Below are positions 45,765 to 53,521 of a stretch of DNA of 64,000 bases, piece after piece. The stretch covers positions 3,658,001 through 3,722,000 of the forward strand of contig NZ_CP092365.1 of NCBI RefSeq assembly GCF_022370835.2, given 5' to 3'. The stretch is from Mycolicibacillus parakoreensis (GTDB lineage: Bacteria; Actinomycetota; Actinomycetes; Mycobacteriales; Mycobacteriaceae). The position numbers and the translations under genes are program-made. Position 1 is the stretch's first letter. The number at the start of each line of letters is the position of its first letter. The notes beneath the pieces were generated by a model. It saw only the letters and a program-made list of their open reading frames with translations, ran no database searches and was not told the DNA's origin.

Positions 45765-47603
45765 CTAGAAGGCGTCCTCGGCCAGGTCCATCACCGCCAG
45801 GTCGACGTTCTCGGCGCTGGCCCGCTCATCGGTGAGCCGCGGCAGGACGTTCTTGGCGAAGAAGTTGGCCACCGCCACCTTGCCGGCGTAGAAGTCGGCG
45901 TCGGCGCCGTCGGCGGACCCCTTGTCGAGGGCGCCGAGGGCGATCTGCGCCTGCCACAGCAGCAGCCATCCGATCAGCAGGTCACCGCAGGCCAACAGGA
46001 ACGGCACCGATTTCAACCCGACCCGATACAGCTGACGGGTGTCCTCCTGGGCGGCCATCAAATACCCGGTCAGCGACCCGGCCATGGCCTGCACCTCGTC
46101 GAGGGCGGTGCCCAGCCTCGCGCGGCCGTCGGCGAGTTCGGGCCGGGCGTCGTCGGCGTCGAGGAACCCGCGGATCTGGCCGACCACGTGGCCCAGCGCC
46201 GCCCCGCGGTCGCGGGCGATCTTGCGGAAGAAGAAGTCCTGCGCCTGGATCGCGGTGGTGCCCTCGTACAGCGAGTCGATCTTGGCGTCGCGGATGTACT
46301 GCTCGATCGGATAGTCCTGCAGATACCCCGATCCGCCGAAGGTCTGCAGCGACTCGGTCAACGTCTGGTAGGCGCGCTCGGAGCCGACCCCCTTGACGAT
46401 CGGCAGCAGCAGATCGTTGACCCGACCGGCCATCTCGGCATCGGCGCCGGAGACGAGCTCGGCGACCACCGGATCGTGGTAGGCGGCGGTGAACAGGTAC
46501 AGCGCCCGCAGACCCTCGGCGTAGGATTTCTGCATCATCAACGCCCGCCGCACATCCGGGTGGTGCATGATCGTCACCCGCGGGGCGGTCTTGTCGGTCA
46601 TCTGGGTCAGATCCGCGCCCTGCACGCGGGTCTTGGCGTACTCCAGGGCGTTGAGGTAGCCGGTGGACAGCGCCGAGATCGCCTTGGTGCCCACCATCAT
46701 CCGGGCGTACTCGATCACCTTGAACATCTGCGCGATCCCGCGGTGGCTGTCGCCGACGAGGTAGCCGGTCGCCGGCGTGCCGTGCTGGCCGAACGTCAGC
46801 TCGCAGGTGGCCGAGGCGTTGAGGCCCATCTTGTGTTCCAGGCCGGTGACGAACACCCCGTTGCGCTCGCCGGGTTCCCCGGTCTTCGGGTCGGGCAGGA
46901 ACTTCGGGACCAGAAACAGGCTCAGCCCCTTGGTGCCGGGCCCGGCGCCCTCGGGGCGGGCCAGCACCAGATGCATGATGTTCTCGAACAGGTCGTCGCT
47001 GTCGCCGTTGGTGATGAACCGTTTCACCCCGTCGATGTGCCAGGTGCCGTCGGGCTGCTCGGTGGCCTTGGTGCGCCCGGCGCCCACATCGGAGCCGGCG
47101 TCGGGTTCGGTGAGCACCATGGTGGCGCCCCAGTCGCGTTCCACCGCCAGCGTGGCCCAGTGCTTCTGCTGCTCGTTGCCGAGGTCGTGGAGGATGTCGG
47201 CGAACAGCGGGCCGGCCAAGTACATGAACGCCGCCGGGTTGGCGCCGAGCACGAACTCGCTGATCGCCCAGGCGACCATCGCCGGCGCGGGCACCCCGCC
47301 CACCTCCTCGCACAGACCGATCCGGAACCACTCACCGGCCTGCCAGGCCCGAAACGACTCCTTGAACGGCTCGGGCAGGCTCACCACATGGGTCTCGGGG
47401 TCGAAGGTCGGCGGGTGGCGATCGGTCTCGGCATAGGACTCGGCGGTCGGGCCCTCGGCCAGCCGGGCCGCCTCGGCGAGCATCTCGCGCACGGTGGCGC
47501 CGTCGAGGTCCCCAAAAGCACCGCCGGCCAAGACTTTCTCCAGGCTCAACATCTCGAACAGGTTGAACTCCAGATCGCGGACGTTGCTTTTGTAGTGACT
47601 CAT
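45765..47603 (-). CDS. FadE5-like acyl-CoA dehydrogenase, second copy
   Basis: 612 residues, alignable end to end with FadE5 at 18482: [45 protein letters not shown] equivalent ([18 protein letters not shown]), [24 protein letters not shown] and the [14 protein letters not shown] segment are conserved. It differs in the substrate-facing first 130 residues (e.g. [33 protein letters not shown]), so substrate preference has probably shifted. FAD-dependent dehydrogenation of an acyl-CoA is expected. The ATG is preceded by AAAGGTGT. Mtb has no copy at this position as I recall it. It lies beside a likely KstR-regulated aldehyde dehydrogenase, but in the opposite orientation. Confidence 0.9.
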   Translation of the reverse strand: MSHYKSNVRDLEFNLFEMLSLEKVLAGGAFGDLDGATVREMLAEAARLAEGPTAESYAETDRHPPTFDPETHVVSLPEPFKESFRAWQAGEWFRIGLCEEVGGVPAPAMVAWAISEFVLGANPAAFMYLAGPLFADILHDLGNEQQKHWATLAVERDWGATMVLTEPDAGSDVGAGRTKATEQPDGTWHIDGVKRFITNGDSDDLFENIMHLVLARPEGAGPGTKGLSLFLVPKFLPDPKTGEPGERNGVFVTGLEHKMGLNASATCELTFGQHGTPATGYLVGDSHRGIAQMFKVIEYARMMVGTKAISALSTGYLNALEYAKTRVQGADLTQMTDKTAPRVTIMHHPDVRRALMMQKSYAEGLRALYLFTAAYHDPVVAELVSGADAEMAGRVNDLLLPIVKGVGSERAYQTLTESLQTFGGSGYLQDYPIEQYIRDAKIDSLYEGTTAIQAQDFFFRKIARDRGAALGHVVGQIRGFLDADDARPELADGRARLGTALDEVQAMAGSLTGYLMAAQEDTRQLYRVGLKSVPFLLACGDLLIGWLLLWQAQIALGALDKGSADGADADFYAGKVAVANFFAKNVLPRLTDERASAENVDLAVMDLAEDAF

Positions 47604-47816
47604 CGGGACACCTTTCCGAAGACACCGAAAACCCGCCGACCCCCGGTGAGGTCCGGGCCCGCCGCTGGTGTCGAGGGTAGCCGCTCGAGGCGCCCGGGGA
47701 TGGGCGCTTGGCGACGTTGATCCGCCCCGGTGCGCAGGCGAAAACGCCAGGCCGACACCGGCGGGCCGGTGAGGCGAACCACAGGCGCTCGCCTCGCGCC
47801 GAAATTAAGAAAACTA

Positions 47817-47822
47817 TATGAT
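47817..47822 (+). promoter_or_regulatory. -10 hexamer TATGAT within an AT-rich promoter
   Basis: TATGAT sits in GAAATTAAGAAAACTATATG (47801-47820), the most AT-rich run in this part of the window. It is ~58 bases before the ATG of the small ORF at 47880 and is not accounted for by the FadE5-like gene, which reads away. No clear -35 was seen. Confidence 0.5.
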
Positions 47823-47879
47823 GGGCGGTGTCGTGGTGGGCGCAACGCAGCGCCGCCCTCAAGCGAAGGAGACACGACG

Positions 47880-48050
47880 ATGTGGACCGTGGAGCTCAAC
47901 ATCGCCGGTCATCAGTTCACCCATCGCCGCATCGGGCGGCGCAGCGGGCGGGTGCTGGCCCTGCCCCGGCGTGCCGGGCGAGGGCGCCTCGGCGTCAGCG
48001 CCGGCCGAGCATCAGCCGCCACACCTCGGGGCCCCGCTCGATGTAGCTGA
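47880..48050 (+). CDS. possible 56-residue basic protein of unknown function
   Basis: A short reading frame with an unusually good start: AAGGAG at 47866-47871, eight bases before the ATG, behind a TATGAT promoter hexamer. The product starts MWTVELNIAGHQFTHRRIGR and becomes very arginine-rich (RRSGRVLALPRRAGRGR). The C-terminal ~19 codons overlap the opposing hemerythrin gene and look unselected. It may be a genuine small basic protein, a truncated remnant of a longer one, or a regulatory leader. I do not recognise a family; the first ~20 residues loosely resemble the start of small DUF1876-like proteins, which is not sufficient for a call. Confidence 0.4.
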   Translation: MWTVELNIAGHQFTHRRIGRRSGRVLALPRRAGRGRLGVSAGRASAATPRGPARCS

Positions 48051-48756
48051 CCACCAGCCCGCCGTTGGAGCGCTCCTCGAGCTGGCGCAGCAGCGGAATC
48101 GGGTCGTGGTGGGCGATCAGTTCCATCGCCGCCCCCGGCGGCACCGCGTCGAACGCGCCGAACACCGTGGCGTGCCGGATGGCGTGCGGGATCGTGCGCA
48201 CGTCGAGCGCCGGGATCTCGGAGTCGTCCTCGGCGCAGGCGCACTGATGCCCGCCGTGCTCGTCGGCGCCGTGGCCGACCAGCTCGGTCATCCCGGCGGT
48301 CACCTCGGCGACCGACACCTGCGGGTCGGCGGCCACGATCGGCAGCAGCCGGTCGGCCTCGTCGCCGAGCTGGGCCTCGGTCAGCACCCGCAGGGCGTGG
48401 GCGTCGGCGACCATCCGCAGCGGCGACTGCTCGGTGCGGATCCGCTCGACGAGCACCCCGATCCCGCGCTGGCGGGCCAGCAGCGACTCGATCAGCGGCC
48501 GGGCCCGGTCGGTGCGGGCCGCGGCCGGGTAGAGCCGCTCGGCGGCGGCCTCCCCGTGCGCCAAAAGCTCGGTGGTGGCGAACCCGAGCACCGCGGCGCG
48601 GTTGGCGTCGACGTCGCCGCCGCGTTCGGCCGCCGACAACAGCGAGTCGGTCAGCATGGCCACCCGGCCGACGAGCTCGGCGTGGTGGGTCCGCACCGCC
48701 TCCACCGCCTCGGCGTCGGCGGCGGTGGACGCGACGAACACCTCATTCGCAGACAT
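47995..48756 (-). CDS. hemerythrin-like domain fused to DUF2249
   Basis: 253 residues in three parts. Residues ~15-150 look like a helical hemerythrin/HHE domain: VRTHHAELVGRV, TELLAHGEAAAERLYPAA and MVADAHALRVLTEAQLGDEADRLLPIV place His and Glu residues as in diiron four-helix bundles. A linker HGADEHGGHQCACAEDD is rich in His and Cys. Residues ~180-253 (LDVRTIPHAIRHATVFGAFDAVPPGAAMELIAHHDPIPLL...) form a DUF2249 domain. Such fusions are associated with oxygen, NO or iron-sulfur stress handling. GAGGAGG precedes ATG 48756. It is divergent from a cysteine-bearing regulator 85 bases away, which likely controls it. Confidence 0.82.
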   Translation of the reverse strand: MSANEVFVASTAADAEAVEAVRTHHAELVGRVAMLTDSLLSAAERGGDVDANRAAVLGFATTELLAHGEAAAERLYPAAARTDRARPLIESLLARQRGIGVLVERIRTEQSPLRMVADAHALRVLTEAQLGDEADRLLPIVAADPQVSVAEVTAGMTELVGHGADEHGGHQCACAEDDSEIPALDVRTIPHAIRHATVFGAFDAVPPGAAMELIAHHDPIPLLRQLEERSNGGLVVSYIERGPEVWRLMLGRR

Positions 48757-48828
48757 CAGTCGGCCTCCTCTCCACTGGTTCATCGGGGTGCGAGCGCCCC
48801 CGATGTGGCCGAACACCCCCGAATTTAC

Positions 48829-48848
48829 TACAGTTATTTCCGTGGAAA
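48829..48848 (+). promoter_or_regulatory. leaderless -10 TACAGT and overlapping TTTCC-GT-GGAAA palindrome
   Basis: TACAGT (48829-48834) ends seven bases before GTG 48842, indicating a leaderless transcript. The perfect inverted repeat TTTCC-GT-GGAAA (48837-48848) covers the transcription start and start codon, a good position for autorepression and within reach of the divergent hemerythrin gene. Confidence 0.5.
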
Positions 48849-49564
48849 ATACCGGGCTGCTCGGACCGGCCCCGGCCCCCGCCGGGACCGGTGAGGTGGC
48901 GCTGTCGGCGCAGCGCCTCGCGGTGCTGCAGCACGTCCGCACCCACGGCCCGGTCTCGGTGGCCGACACCGCCACCGCCTTGGCCCTGCACCCCAACACG
49001 GTGCGCACCCACCTGGAGGCGCTGACGGCACGGGAGTTCATCGAGCGCACCGCCGCGCCGGACGGCCGCCGCGGCCGTCCGGCCGCGCGCTACCGTCCGT
49101 CGGCCACCGACCCCACCGCCCAGGTGCGGGCCTTCGCCACCCTGGCCACCGTCCTCGCCGATCAGCTCGCCCGGATCAGCCCCCACCCGGAGCGCGACGC
49201 CGAGGAGGCCGGGGTGGCGTGGGGCCGGGATCTGGTGGACCAGTCCGCCCAGCCCCACGGCCCCTACGGCGACGCCGATCCGCGCGGCGTCGTCGTCGAG
49301 GCGCTGGCCCGGCTGGGTTTCGCCCCGGACCCGCCGGATGCCGCCGCGCCGCGGCGCGGGCTGGCGCTGCGGCGCTGCCCGCTTCTGGACGCCGCCCGGC
49401 GCAATCCCGACGTCGTCTGCCGCGTGCACCAGGGCATCGTGGTGGGGATGCTCGACCACTTGCAGGCCCCGGTGGGCACCGAACTGGTCCCGTTCGCCGA
49501 GCCGGGGGCGTGTCGGCTGCGGATGCCGCCGCGACGGCGGGACCCGGCGCGCGCATCGCCGTAG
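48842..49564 (+). CDS. COG2345/SufR-like winged-helix regulator with possible Fe-S ligands
   Basis: 240 residues. An N-terminal winged helix (LSAQRLAVLQHVRTHGPVSVADTATALALHPNTVRTHLEALTAREFIERT) with a wing RRGRPAARY is typical of COG2345 regulators. The C-terminal region has cysteines in RRCPLLDAARRNPDVVCRVHQG (C-x13-C) and later EPGACRLRM, reminiscent of the cluster-binding cysteines of SufR-type sensors, though only three are obvious. It probably senses iron-sulfur, redox or NO state and controls the divergent hemerythrin-DUF2249 gene and itself. GTG 48842 is chosen from the leaderless -10. The methyltransferase follows after ten bases but has its own -10. Confidence 0.8.
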   Translation: MENTGLLGPAPAPAGTGEVALSAQRLAVLQHVRTHGPVSVADTATALALHPNTVRTHLEALTAREFIERTAAPDGRRGRPAARYRPSATDPTAQVRAFATLATVLADQLARISPHPERDAEEAGVAWGRDLVDQSAQPHGPYGDADPRGVVVEALARLGFAPDPPDAAAPRRGLALRRCPLLDAARRNPDVVCRVHQGIVVGMLDHLQAPVGTELVPFAEPGACRLRMPPRRRDPARASP

Positions 49565-49567
49565 GCT
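49562..49567 (+). promoter_or_regulatory. -10 hexamer TAGGCT, leaderless promoter
   Basis: TAGGCT overlaps the stop region of the upstream regulator gene and ends seven bases before ATG 49575, giving the methyltransferase its own leaderless transcript. Confidence 0.55.
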
Positions 49568-49574
49568 CGATGCC

Positions 49575-50249
49575 ATGACCGCAGAACCGACCAAGTCGAC
49601 CAAGTGGGGCCAGCGGACGCTGGTCGACCGGGCCACCGGGGCGATCTACTCGTTCGGCGTCGACCGGGAGTGGCTGGCCCGCCCGTTGGGCTGGGCGCTG
49701 TGGGGCACCGACGCCGGCCGCTTCTACGCCGCGACCGAGGTGCTCGCCGAGGTGCCCGACGGCGCGGCCGTGCTCGACGTGCCCTGCGGCGGCGGGGTGG
49801 CGCTGCGCGGGCTGCGCCCCGGCCAGCAGGTGCGCTACGTGGGCGCCGACATCTCCCCGGACATGCTCGCCCGGGCCCGCCGGCGCGCGACGCAACTGGG
49901 GGTGGCGGACGCGCAATTCCCCCTCGCCGACATCACCGCGCTGCCGTTCGCCGACGCGGAGTTCGATCTGGGTGTGTCGTTCAACGGCCTGCACTGTCTG
50001 CCCGACCCGGCCGCGGCCGTGCGCGAGATCGCCCGCTGCCTCAAACCGGGCGGGCGCCTGGTCGGCGACAGCCTGGTGCGCGGTGCCGGCTGGCGCCACG
50101 ACCGGACGCTGGACCTGTTCGCCCGTACCGGGGTGTTCGGGCCCGGCGGCACCGTCGCGCAGTTGCGCGGCTGGCTGACCGACGCCGGGCTGACCGTCGA
50201 CACCCTCGAGCAGTCCGGCGCGGTGGCGCACTTCAGCGCCCGCCGGTAG
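49575..50249 (+). CDS. SAM-dependent methyltransferase
   Basis: 224 residues. Class I motifs are AVLDVPCGGGVALRGLRPG (motif I), YVGADISPDMLARARRRA, LPFADAEFDLGVSFNGLHCLPDPAAAVREIARCLKPGGRLVGDSLVRG. It resembles the UbiE/MenG-like 'class I methyltransferase 11' group that acts on small molecules or lipids; the substrate is unknown. The N-terminal segment STKWGQRTLVDRATGAIYSFGVDREWLARPLGWALWG is a helical cap. The start is fixed by the leaderless promoter. It is convergent with the nat gene (29 bases between stops). Confidence 0.85.
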   Translation: MTAEPTKSTKWGQRTLVDRATGAIYSFGVDREWLARPLGWALWGTDAGRFYAATEVLAEVPDGAAVLDVPCGGGVALRGLRPGQQVRYVGADISPDMLARARRRATQLGVADAQFPLADITALPFADAEFDLGVSFNGLHCLPDPAAAVREIARCLKPGGRLVGDSLVRGAGWRHDRTLDLFARTGVFGPGGTVAQLRGWLTDAGLTVDTLEQSGAVAHFSARR

Positions 50250-50278
50250 CGCCGCGGCGGCCGTCCCCTGCGACCGGG

Positions 50279-51133
50279 TTACGGGCCCAGCACCGCCGCG
50301 ATGCGGTCGGTCACCGCCGGCAGGCCCGACACGTCGAGGCCGAACCGCTCGCCGAGCACCGCGATGACCGCGGCGGCCGACGCCAGCCGGGTCCGCTCGG
50401 TCGGCCCGTCGTGATGGTGCACCGACAGCGTGCGGCCGTGCAGGTTCATCCGGGCGTCGCCGACGACCAGGGCGGCGCTGAGCCCGGTGACGAAGAGGGA
50501 CCGCGGATGGGTGGACACATACCAGCTGCCCAGTTCCAGGTCGATCAGCGGACGGGGCCGGTCGGTGAAGGTGTACATCGGCTGCCAGTCGTGGCCCAGC
50601 AGCGTCTCCAGCAGGTAGCCCCCGCCCCACCGGTCGTGGCTGCGGATCCGGAACGCCCCGAGGTCGGTCTGCTGCGCCGGCCCGGCCACCAGGCGGATCG
50701 GCGCGGTCAGGGTCTGGCCGCCGAACCCGACGTCGACCAGGAACCGGTCGTCGACGCCGGGGATCCGCACCGCCAGCGTCTGATGCGTTTCGGCGCGCGG
50801 CGGGCCGTCCAACCCGGTCGGGCTCATCCACACCACCCGGGCGCCCAACGCGTCTACGCCAAACCCCAACTGCTCCAACACATACCGCAGCAAGGTGTTG
50901 TGCTCATAGCAGTAACCGCCGCGGCGGCGGCCTACCAGCTTGGCGGTGAGCGCCGCGGCACGCAGATCCTCGACCGGGACCCCGCAGAGCGGGTCGAGGT
51001 TCTCGAACGGGATGTGGCGGGTGTGCCCGGCGACCACGGCGGCCAGCGTTTCGGCCGTGGCCTGCACCGGACCGCAATACCCGATGCGGTCCAGATATCC
51101 GGGCAGGTCCAGCCCGGCGCCCTCGGCGTCCAT
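50279..51133 (-). CDS. nat: arylamine N-acetyltransferase NAT
   Basis: 284 residues (Mtb NAT, Rv3566c, 283). The catalytic triad is visible: Cys75 in RRRGGYCYEHN, His in ETHQTLAVRI and Asp in FLVDVGFGGQT. HIPFENLDPL and LGARVVWM are also family-conserved. NAT acetylates arylamines and hydrazines such as isoniazid, and uses propionyl-CoA from sterol breakdown. In Mtb it lies in the cholesterol hsa cluster; here it stands alone in a different locus, so this may be an additional or relocated copy. ATG 51133 is chosen because TAGCAT on the minus strand (51146-51141) ends seven bases upstream (leaderless). It is divergent from the PlsC-like gene. Confidence 0.92.
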   Translation of the reverse strand: MDAEGAGLDLPGYLDRIGYCGPVQATAETLAAVVAGHTRHIPFENLDPLCGVPVEDLRAAALTAKLVGRRRGGYCYEHNTLLRYVLEQLGFGVDALGARVVWMSPTGLDGPPRAETHQTLAVRIPGVDDRFLVDVGFGGQTLTAPIRLVAGPAQQTDLGAFRIRSHDRWGGGYLLETLLGHDWQPMYTFTDRPRPLIDLELGSWYVSTHPRSLFVTGLSAALVVGDARMNLHGRTLSVHHHDGPTERTRLASAAAVIAVLGERFGLDVSGLPAVTDRIAAVLGP

Positions 51134-51140
51134 CCCTGCG

Positions 51141-51146
51141 ATGCTA
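51141..51146 (-). promoter_or_regulatory. -10 hexamer TAGCAT for nat, leaderless
   Basis: On the minus strand TAGCAT is followed by seven bases and then the nat ATG. Only 33 bases separate it from the divergent -10 of the next gene. Confidence 0.55.
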
Positions 51147-51178
51147 AAGCGCCGCGAGCCGGGGCGCTCACCACTGGG

Positions 51179-51184
51179 TAGAAT
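51179..51184 (+). promoter_or_regulatory. -10 hexamer TAGAAT for the PlsC-like gene
   Basis: TAGAAT lies nine bases before ATG 51194, so the predicted leader is only about two bases long. Confidence 0.5.
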
Positions 51185-51193
51185 GCCGTCCCG

Positions 51194-52000
51194 ATGAGTG
51201 CAGCAGAGAGCGACCCCACCGAAACCTCCAAATGGGACCCCGGGTTCACCGAGCGCGTGATGGGGTGGCTGCGGCCGGTGGTCAAGGGCTACCACCGCGC
51301 CGAGATCCGCGGCCTGGAGTCGTTCCCGCACGGCGGCGCGCTGGTGGTCGCCAACCACTCCGGCGGGCTGTTCGCGATGGATGTGCCGGTGTTCGCCACC
51401 GGGTTCTACGAGAAGTTCGGCTACGACCGGCCGGTGTACACCCTCAGCCACGACATGCTGCTCACCGGGGCCACCGCGGAGTTCTTCATCAAGCTGGGCT
51501 TCATCCGCGCCAGCCACCGCAACGCCGAGGCGGCGCTGACCTCCGGCGGGATCGTGGTGGTCTTCCCCGGCGGGGACTACGACGTCTACCGTCCGACGCT
51601 GGCGGAGAACACCATCGACTTCGACGGCCGCACCGGGTATGTGCGCGCCGCGCTCAACGCCGGGGTGCCGATCGTGCCGTCGGTGTCGATCGGCGGGCAG
51701 CAGAGCCAGCTGTTTTTGTCCCGCGGCGAGTGGCTGGCCAAGGCCCTGCAGCTCGACAAGCTGTTGCGGGCGAAGATCCTGCCGCTGTCGTTCGGGTTCC
51801 CGTTCGGGTTCTCCGCGGTGGTGCCGCCGAACCTGCCGCTGCCCACCAAGATCGTCACCGAGGTGCTCGAGCCGATCGACATCGTCGCCGAGTTCGGCGA
51901 GGACCCCGACATCGAGGCCGTCGACGCGCACGTGCGCGCGGTCATGCAGGACGCCCTCGACGCCCTGGCCGCCCAGCGCCGGTTCCCGATCATCGGTTGA
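51194..52000 (+). CDS. PlsC-like phospholipid/glycerol acyltransferase
   Basis: 268 residues. The acyltransferase blocks are ALVVANHSGGLFAMDVPVFA (NHS/G form of motif I, with Asp further on), GFIRASHRNAEAALTSGGIVVVFPGGDYDVYRPT (motifs II-III, with the glycine-rich FPGGD) and GVPIVPSVSIGGQQSQLF (motif IV). No transmembrane helix is obvious, so it is probably membrane-peripheral. It would transfer an acyl chain from acyl-CoA to a glycerolipid. The WS/DGAT and LipC genes next to it suggest storage-lipid metabolism. The TAGAAT -10 supports the chosen start. Confidence 0.85.
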   Translation: MSAAESDPTETSKWDPGFTERVMGWLRPVVKGYHRAEIRGLESFPHGGALVVANHSGGLFAMDVPVFATGFYEKFGYDRPVYTLSHDMLLTGATAEFFIKLGFIRASHRNAEAALTSGGIVVVFPGGDYDVYRPTLAENTIDFDGRTGYVRAALNAGVPIVPSVSIGGQQSQLFLSRGEWLAKALQLDKLLRAKILPLSFGFPFGFSAVVPPNLPLPTKIVTEVLEPIDIVAEFGEDPDIEAVDAHVRAVMQDALDALAAQRRFPIIG

Positions 52001-52034
52001 CCCGGGCGGATCCGGTGGCGCGGCCGCAGTCCGG

Positions 52035-53468
52035 TCAGGGGGTGCTCGCCGAGACCGGTGCCATCGCCTCGGGCACCGCGGTGAGCGGCTCGCCGAGACC
52101 GCCGGCCCGCCGGATCGCGACGAACTCGGCCACCATGGCGTCGGTGACCTCGTGCGGGTCTTTCAAGGTGGCGGCGTCGGCGAGCACCGAGATGTTGAGC
52201 TGGTCGACGTAGCTCCACACGGTGATGTTCAACCCGCTGCCGGCGGTCAGCGGCCCCACCGAGTAGATCTCGGTGACCAGCGCGCCGCCGACCCGGCCGG
52301 GCTCGCGCGGGCCCGGCACGTTGGAGATGTTGAGGTTGAGGGTCTTGTTCTGCCCCTCGCTGGCCGAGAGCCGGCGAAACAGCGCCTCCATCCCGGCCGG
52401 CGGGAAGTAGGCGGCCCACCGGTTGACCAACTCGGGCCCGATGAGCTGGTTGGTCGCCTTGGCCTCGGTGGCCGCGTCACGGACCTTATCGACCCGCTGC
52501 AGGGTGTCGGCGACGTCGACCGGCAGCGCCACCAGCACCCCGGAGAACTTGTTGCCCCAGATGCGCTCGGGGGAGAAGTCGAACCCCATCGGCACCGAGG
52601 CCAGCAGCGGATGGTCGGCGGCGCCGTCGTAGCGCAGCAACAGGTTGCGCAACGCCCCGGTCGACACCGCCAGCACCACATCGTTGACGGTGGCGCCGAG
52701 CGCTTTGCTGGTCGCCTTGATGTCGGCCAGCGCCAACGTGGCGGTGGCGAACCGCCGCTGCGGGGTCAGCACATGGTTCATGAACGTCGGCGGCGGGGCG
52801 AACGGCCGGGTCAGTTCCAGCGAGAGCCGCCGGCCGCTGCGCCGCACCCGGCTCAGCCCCGCGGCGGTGTATTTGACGGTGGCCGGCACCCGGCCGAGTT
52901 GGCGCAGATGATCGCGGAACGCCGTGCGCATCAGCCGGCCCCGGCTCGGCGGCGGATCGGTGGGAAAGTCGTGGTGTTCGACCTGCCGGCCGGGCTGCAG
53001 ATCCATGCCCTGGGCCATCAGGTTCGCCGAGGCGATCCCGTCGGCCAGCGCGTGGTGGATCTTGCCGACCACCGCGATCCGGTGGTCGGCCAGCCCTTCG
53101 ATGAAATACATCTCCCACAGCGGGCGGGACCGGTCCAGCGGTGTGCCGGCGATCTCGCCGATCGCCTCGTCGAGCTCGCGACGGCCCCCCGGCTGCGGCA
53201 ACCGCCACGGCCGCACGTGATAGTCCAGGTCGACGTCGGCGTTCTCCTGCCACATCGGGTGGTGGAATTTGTAGGGGATGTCGACCAGCCGGAACCGGAA
53301 GGGCTCGAGCTTGTGCAGGCGCCCGTGCAGCACCGCGCGGAACTGCTCGATGGTGAAGCCGCGCCGCTCGGCGTCCAACTCGATGACCGCCACCTTCAAC
53401 GTGTGCATGTGCACGTTGTCGGTCTCGCTGTACAGCAGGACGGCATCCCAGCCGCTGAGCCTTCTCAC
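52035..53468 (-). CDS. wax ester synthase/diacylglycerol acyltransferase (Rv0221)
   Basis: 477 residues (Rv0221 is 469). The catalytic HHxxxDG motif is intact in VGKIHHALADGIASANLM. The N-terminal MRRLSGWDAVLLYSETDNVHMHTLKVAVIE, PLWEMYFIEGL, NDVVLAVSTGALRNLLL and NLNISNVPGPREP are hallmarks of mycobacterial WS/DGATs. It esterifies acyl-CoA to diacylglycerol or alcohols, forming storage triacylglycerol or wax esters at the cytoplasmic membrane. The GTG start at 53468 follows GGGAGGTG; TAGGGT (minus strand, 53497-53492) is a likely -10. LipC lies just upstream in the same orientation (54 bases), as in Mtb. Confidence 0.94.
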   Translation of the reverse strand: MRRLSGWDAVLLYSETDNVHMHTLKVAVIELDAERRGFTIEQFRAVLHGRLHKLEPFRFRLVDIPYKFHHPMWQENADVDLDYHVRPWRLPQPGGRRELDEAIGEIAGTPLDRSRPLWEMYFIEGLADHRIAVVGKIHHALADGIASANLMAQGMDLQPGRQVEHHDFPTDPPPSRGRLMRTAFRDHLRQLGRVPATVKYTAAGLSRVRRSGRRLSLELTRPFAPPPTFMNHVLTPQRRFATATLALADIKATSKALGATVNDVVLAVSTGALRNLLLRYDGAADHPLLASVPMGFDFSPERIWGNKFSGVLVALPVDVADTLQRVDKVRDAATEAKATNQLIGPELVNRWAAYFPPAGMEALFRRLSASEGQNKTLNLNISNVPGPREPGRVGGALVTEIYSVGPLTAGSGLNITVWSYVDQLNISVLADAATLKDPHEVTDAMVAEFVAIRRAGGLGEPLTAVPEAMAPVSASTP

Positions 53469-53521
53469 CCGGCACCTCCCTATGCAGGCAGACCCTACCG
53501 GTGGGCCGGGTCACACCGGGC

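Noticed and set aside
48757..48841. NsrR- or IscR-type binding site between the hemerythrin gene and its regulator
   Set aside because: No match to those consensus sites; only the short TTTCC/GGAAA palindrome at the regulator start is supportable.
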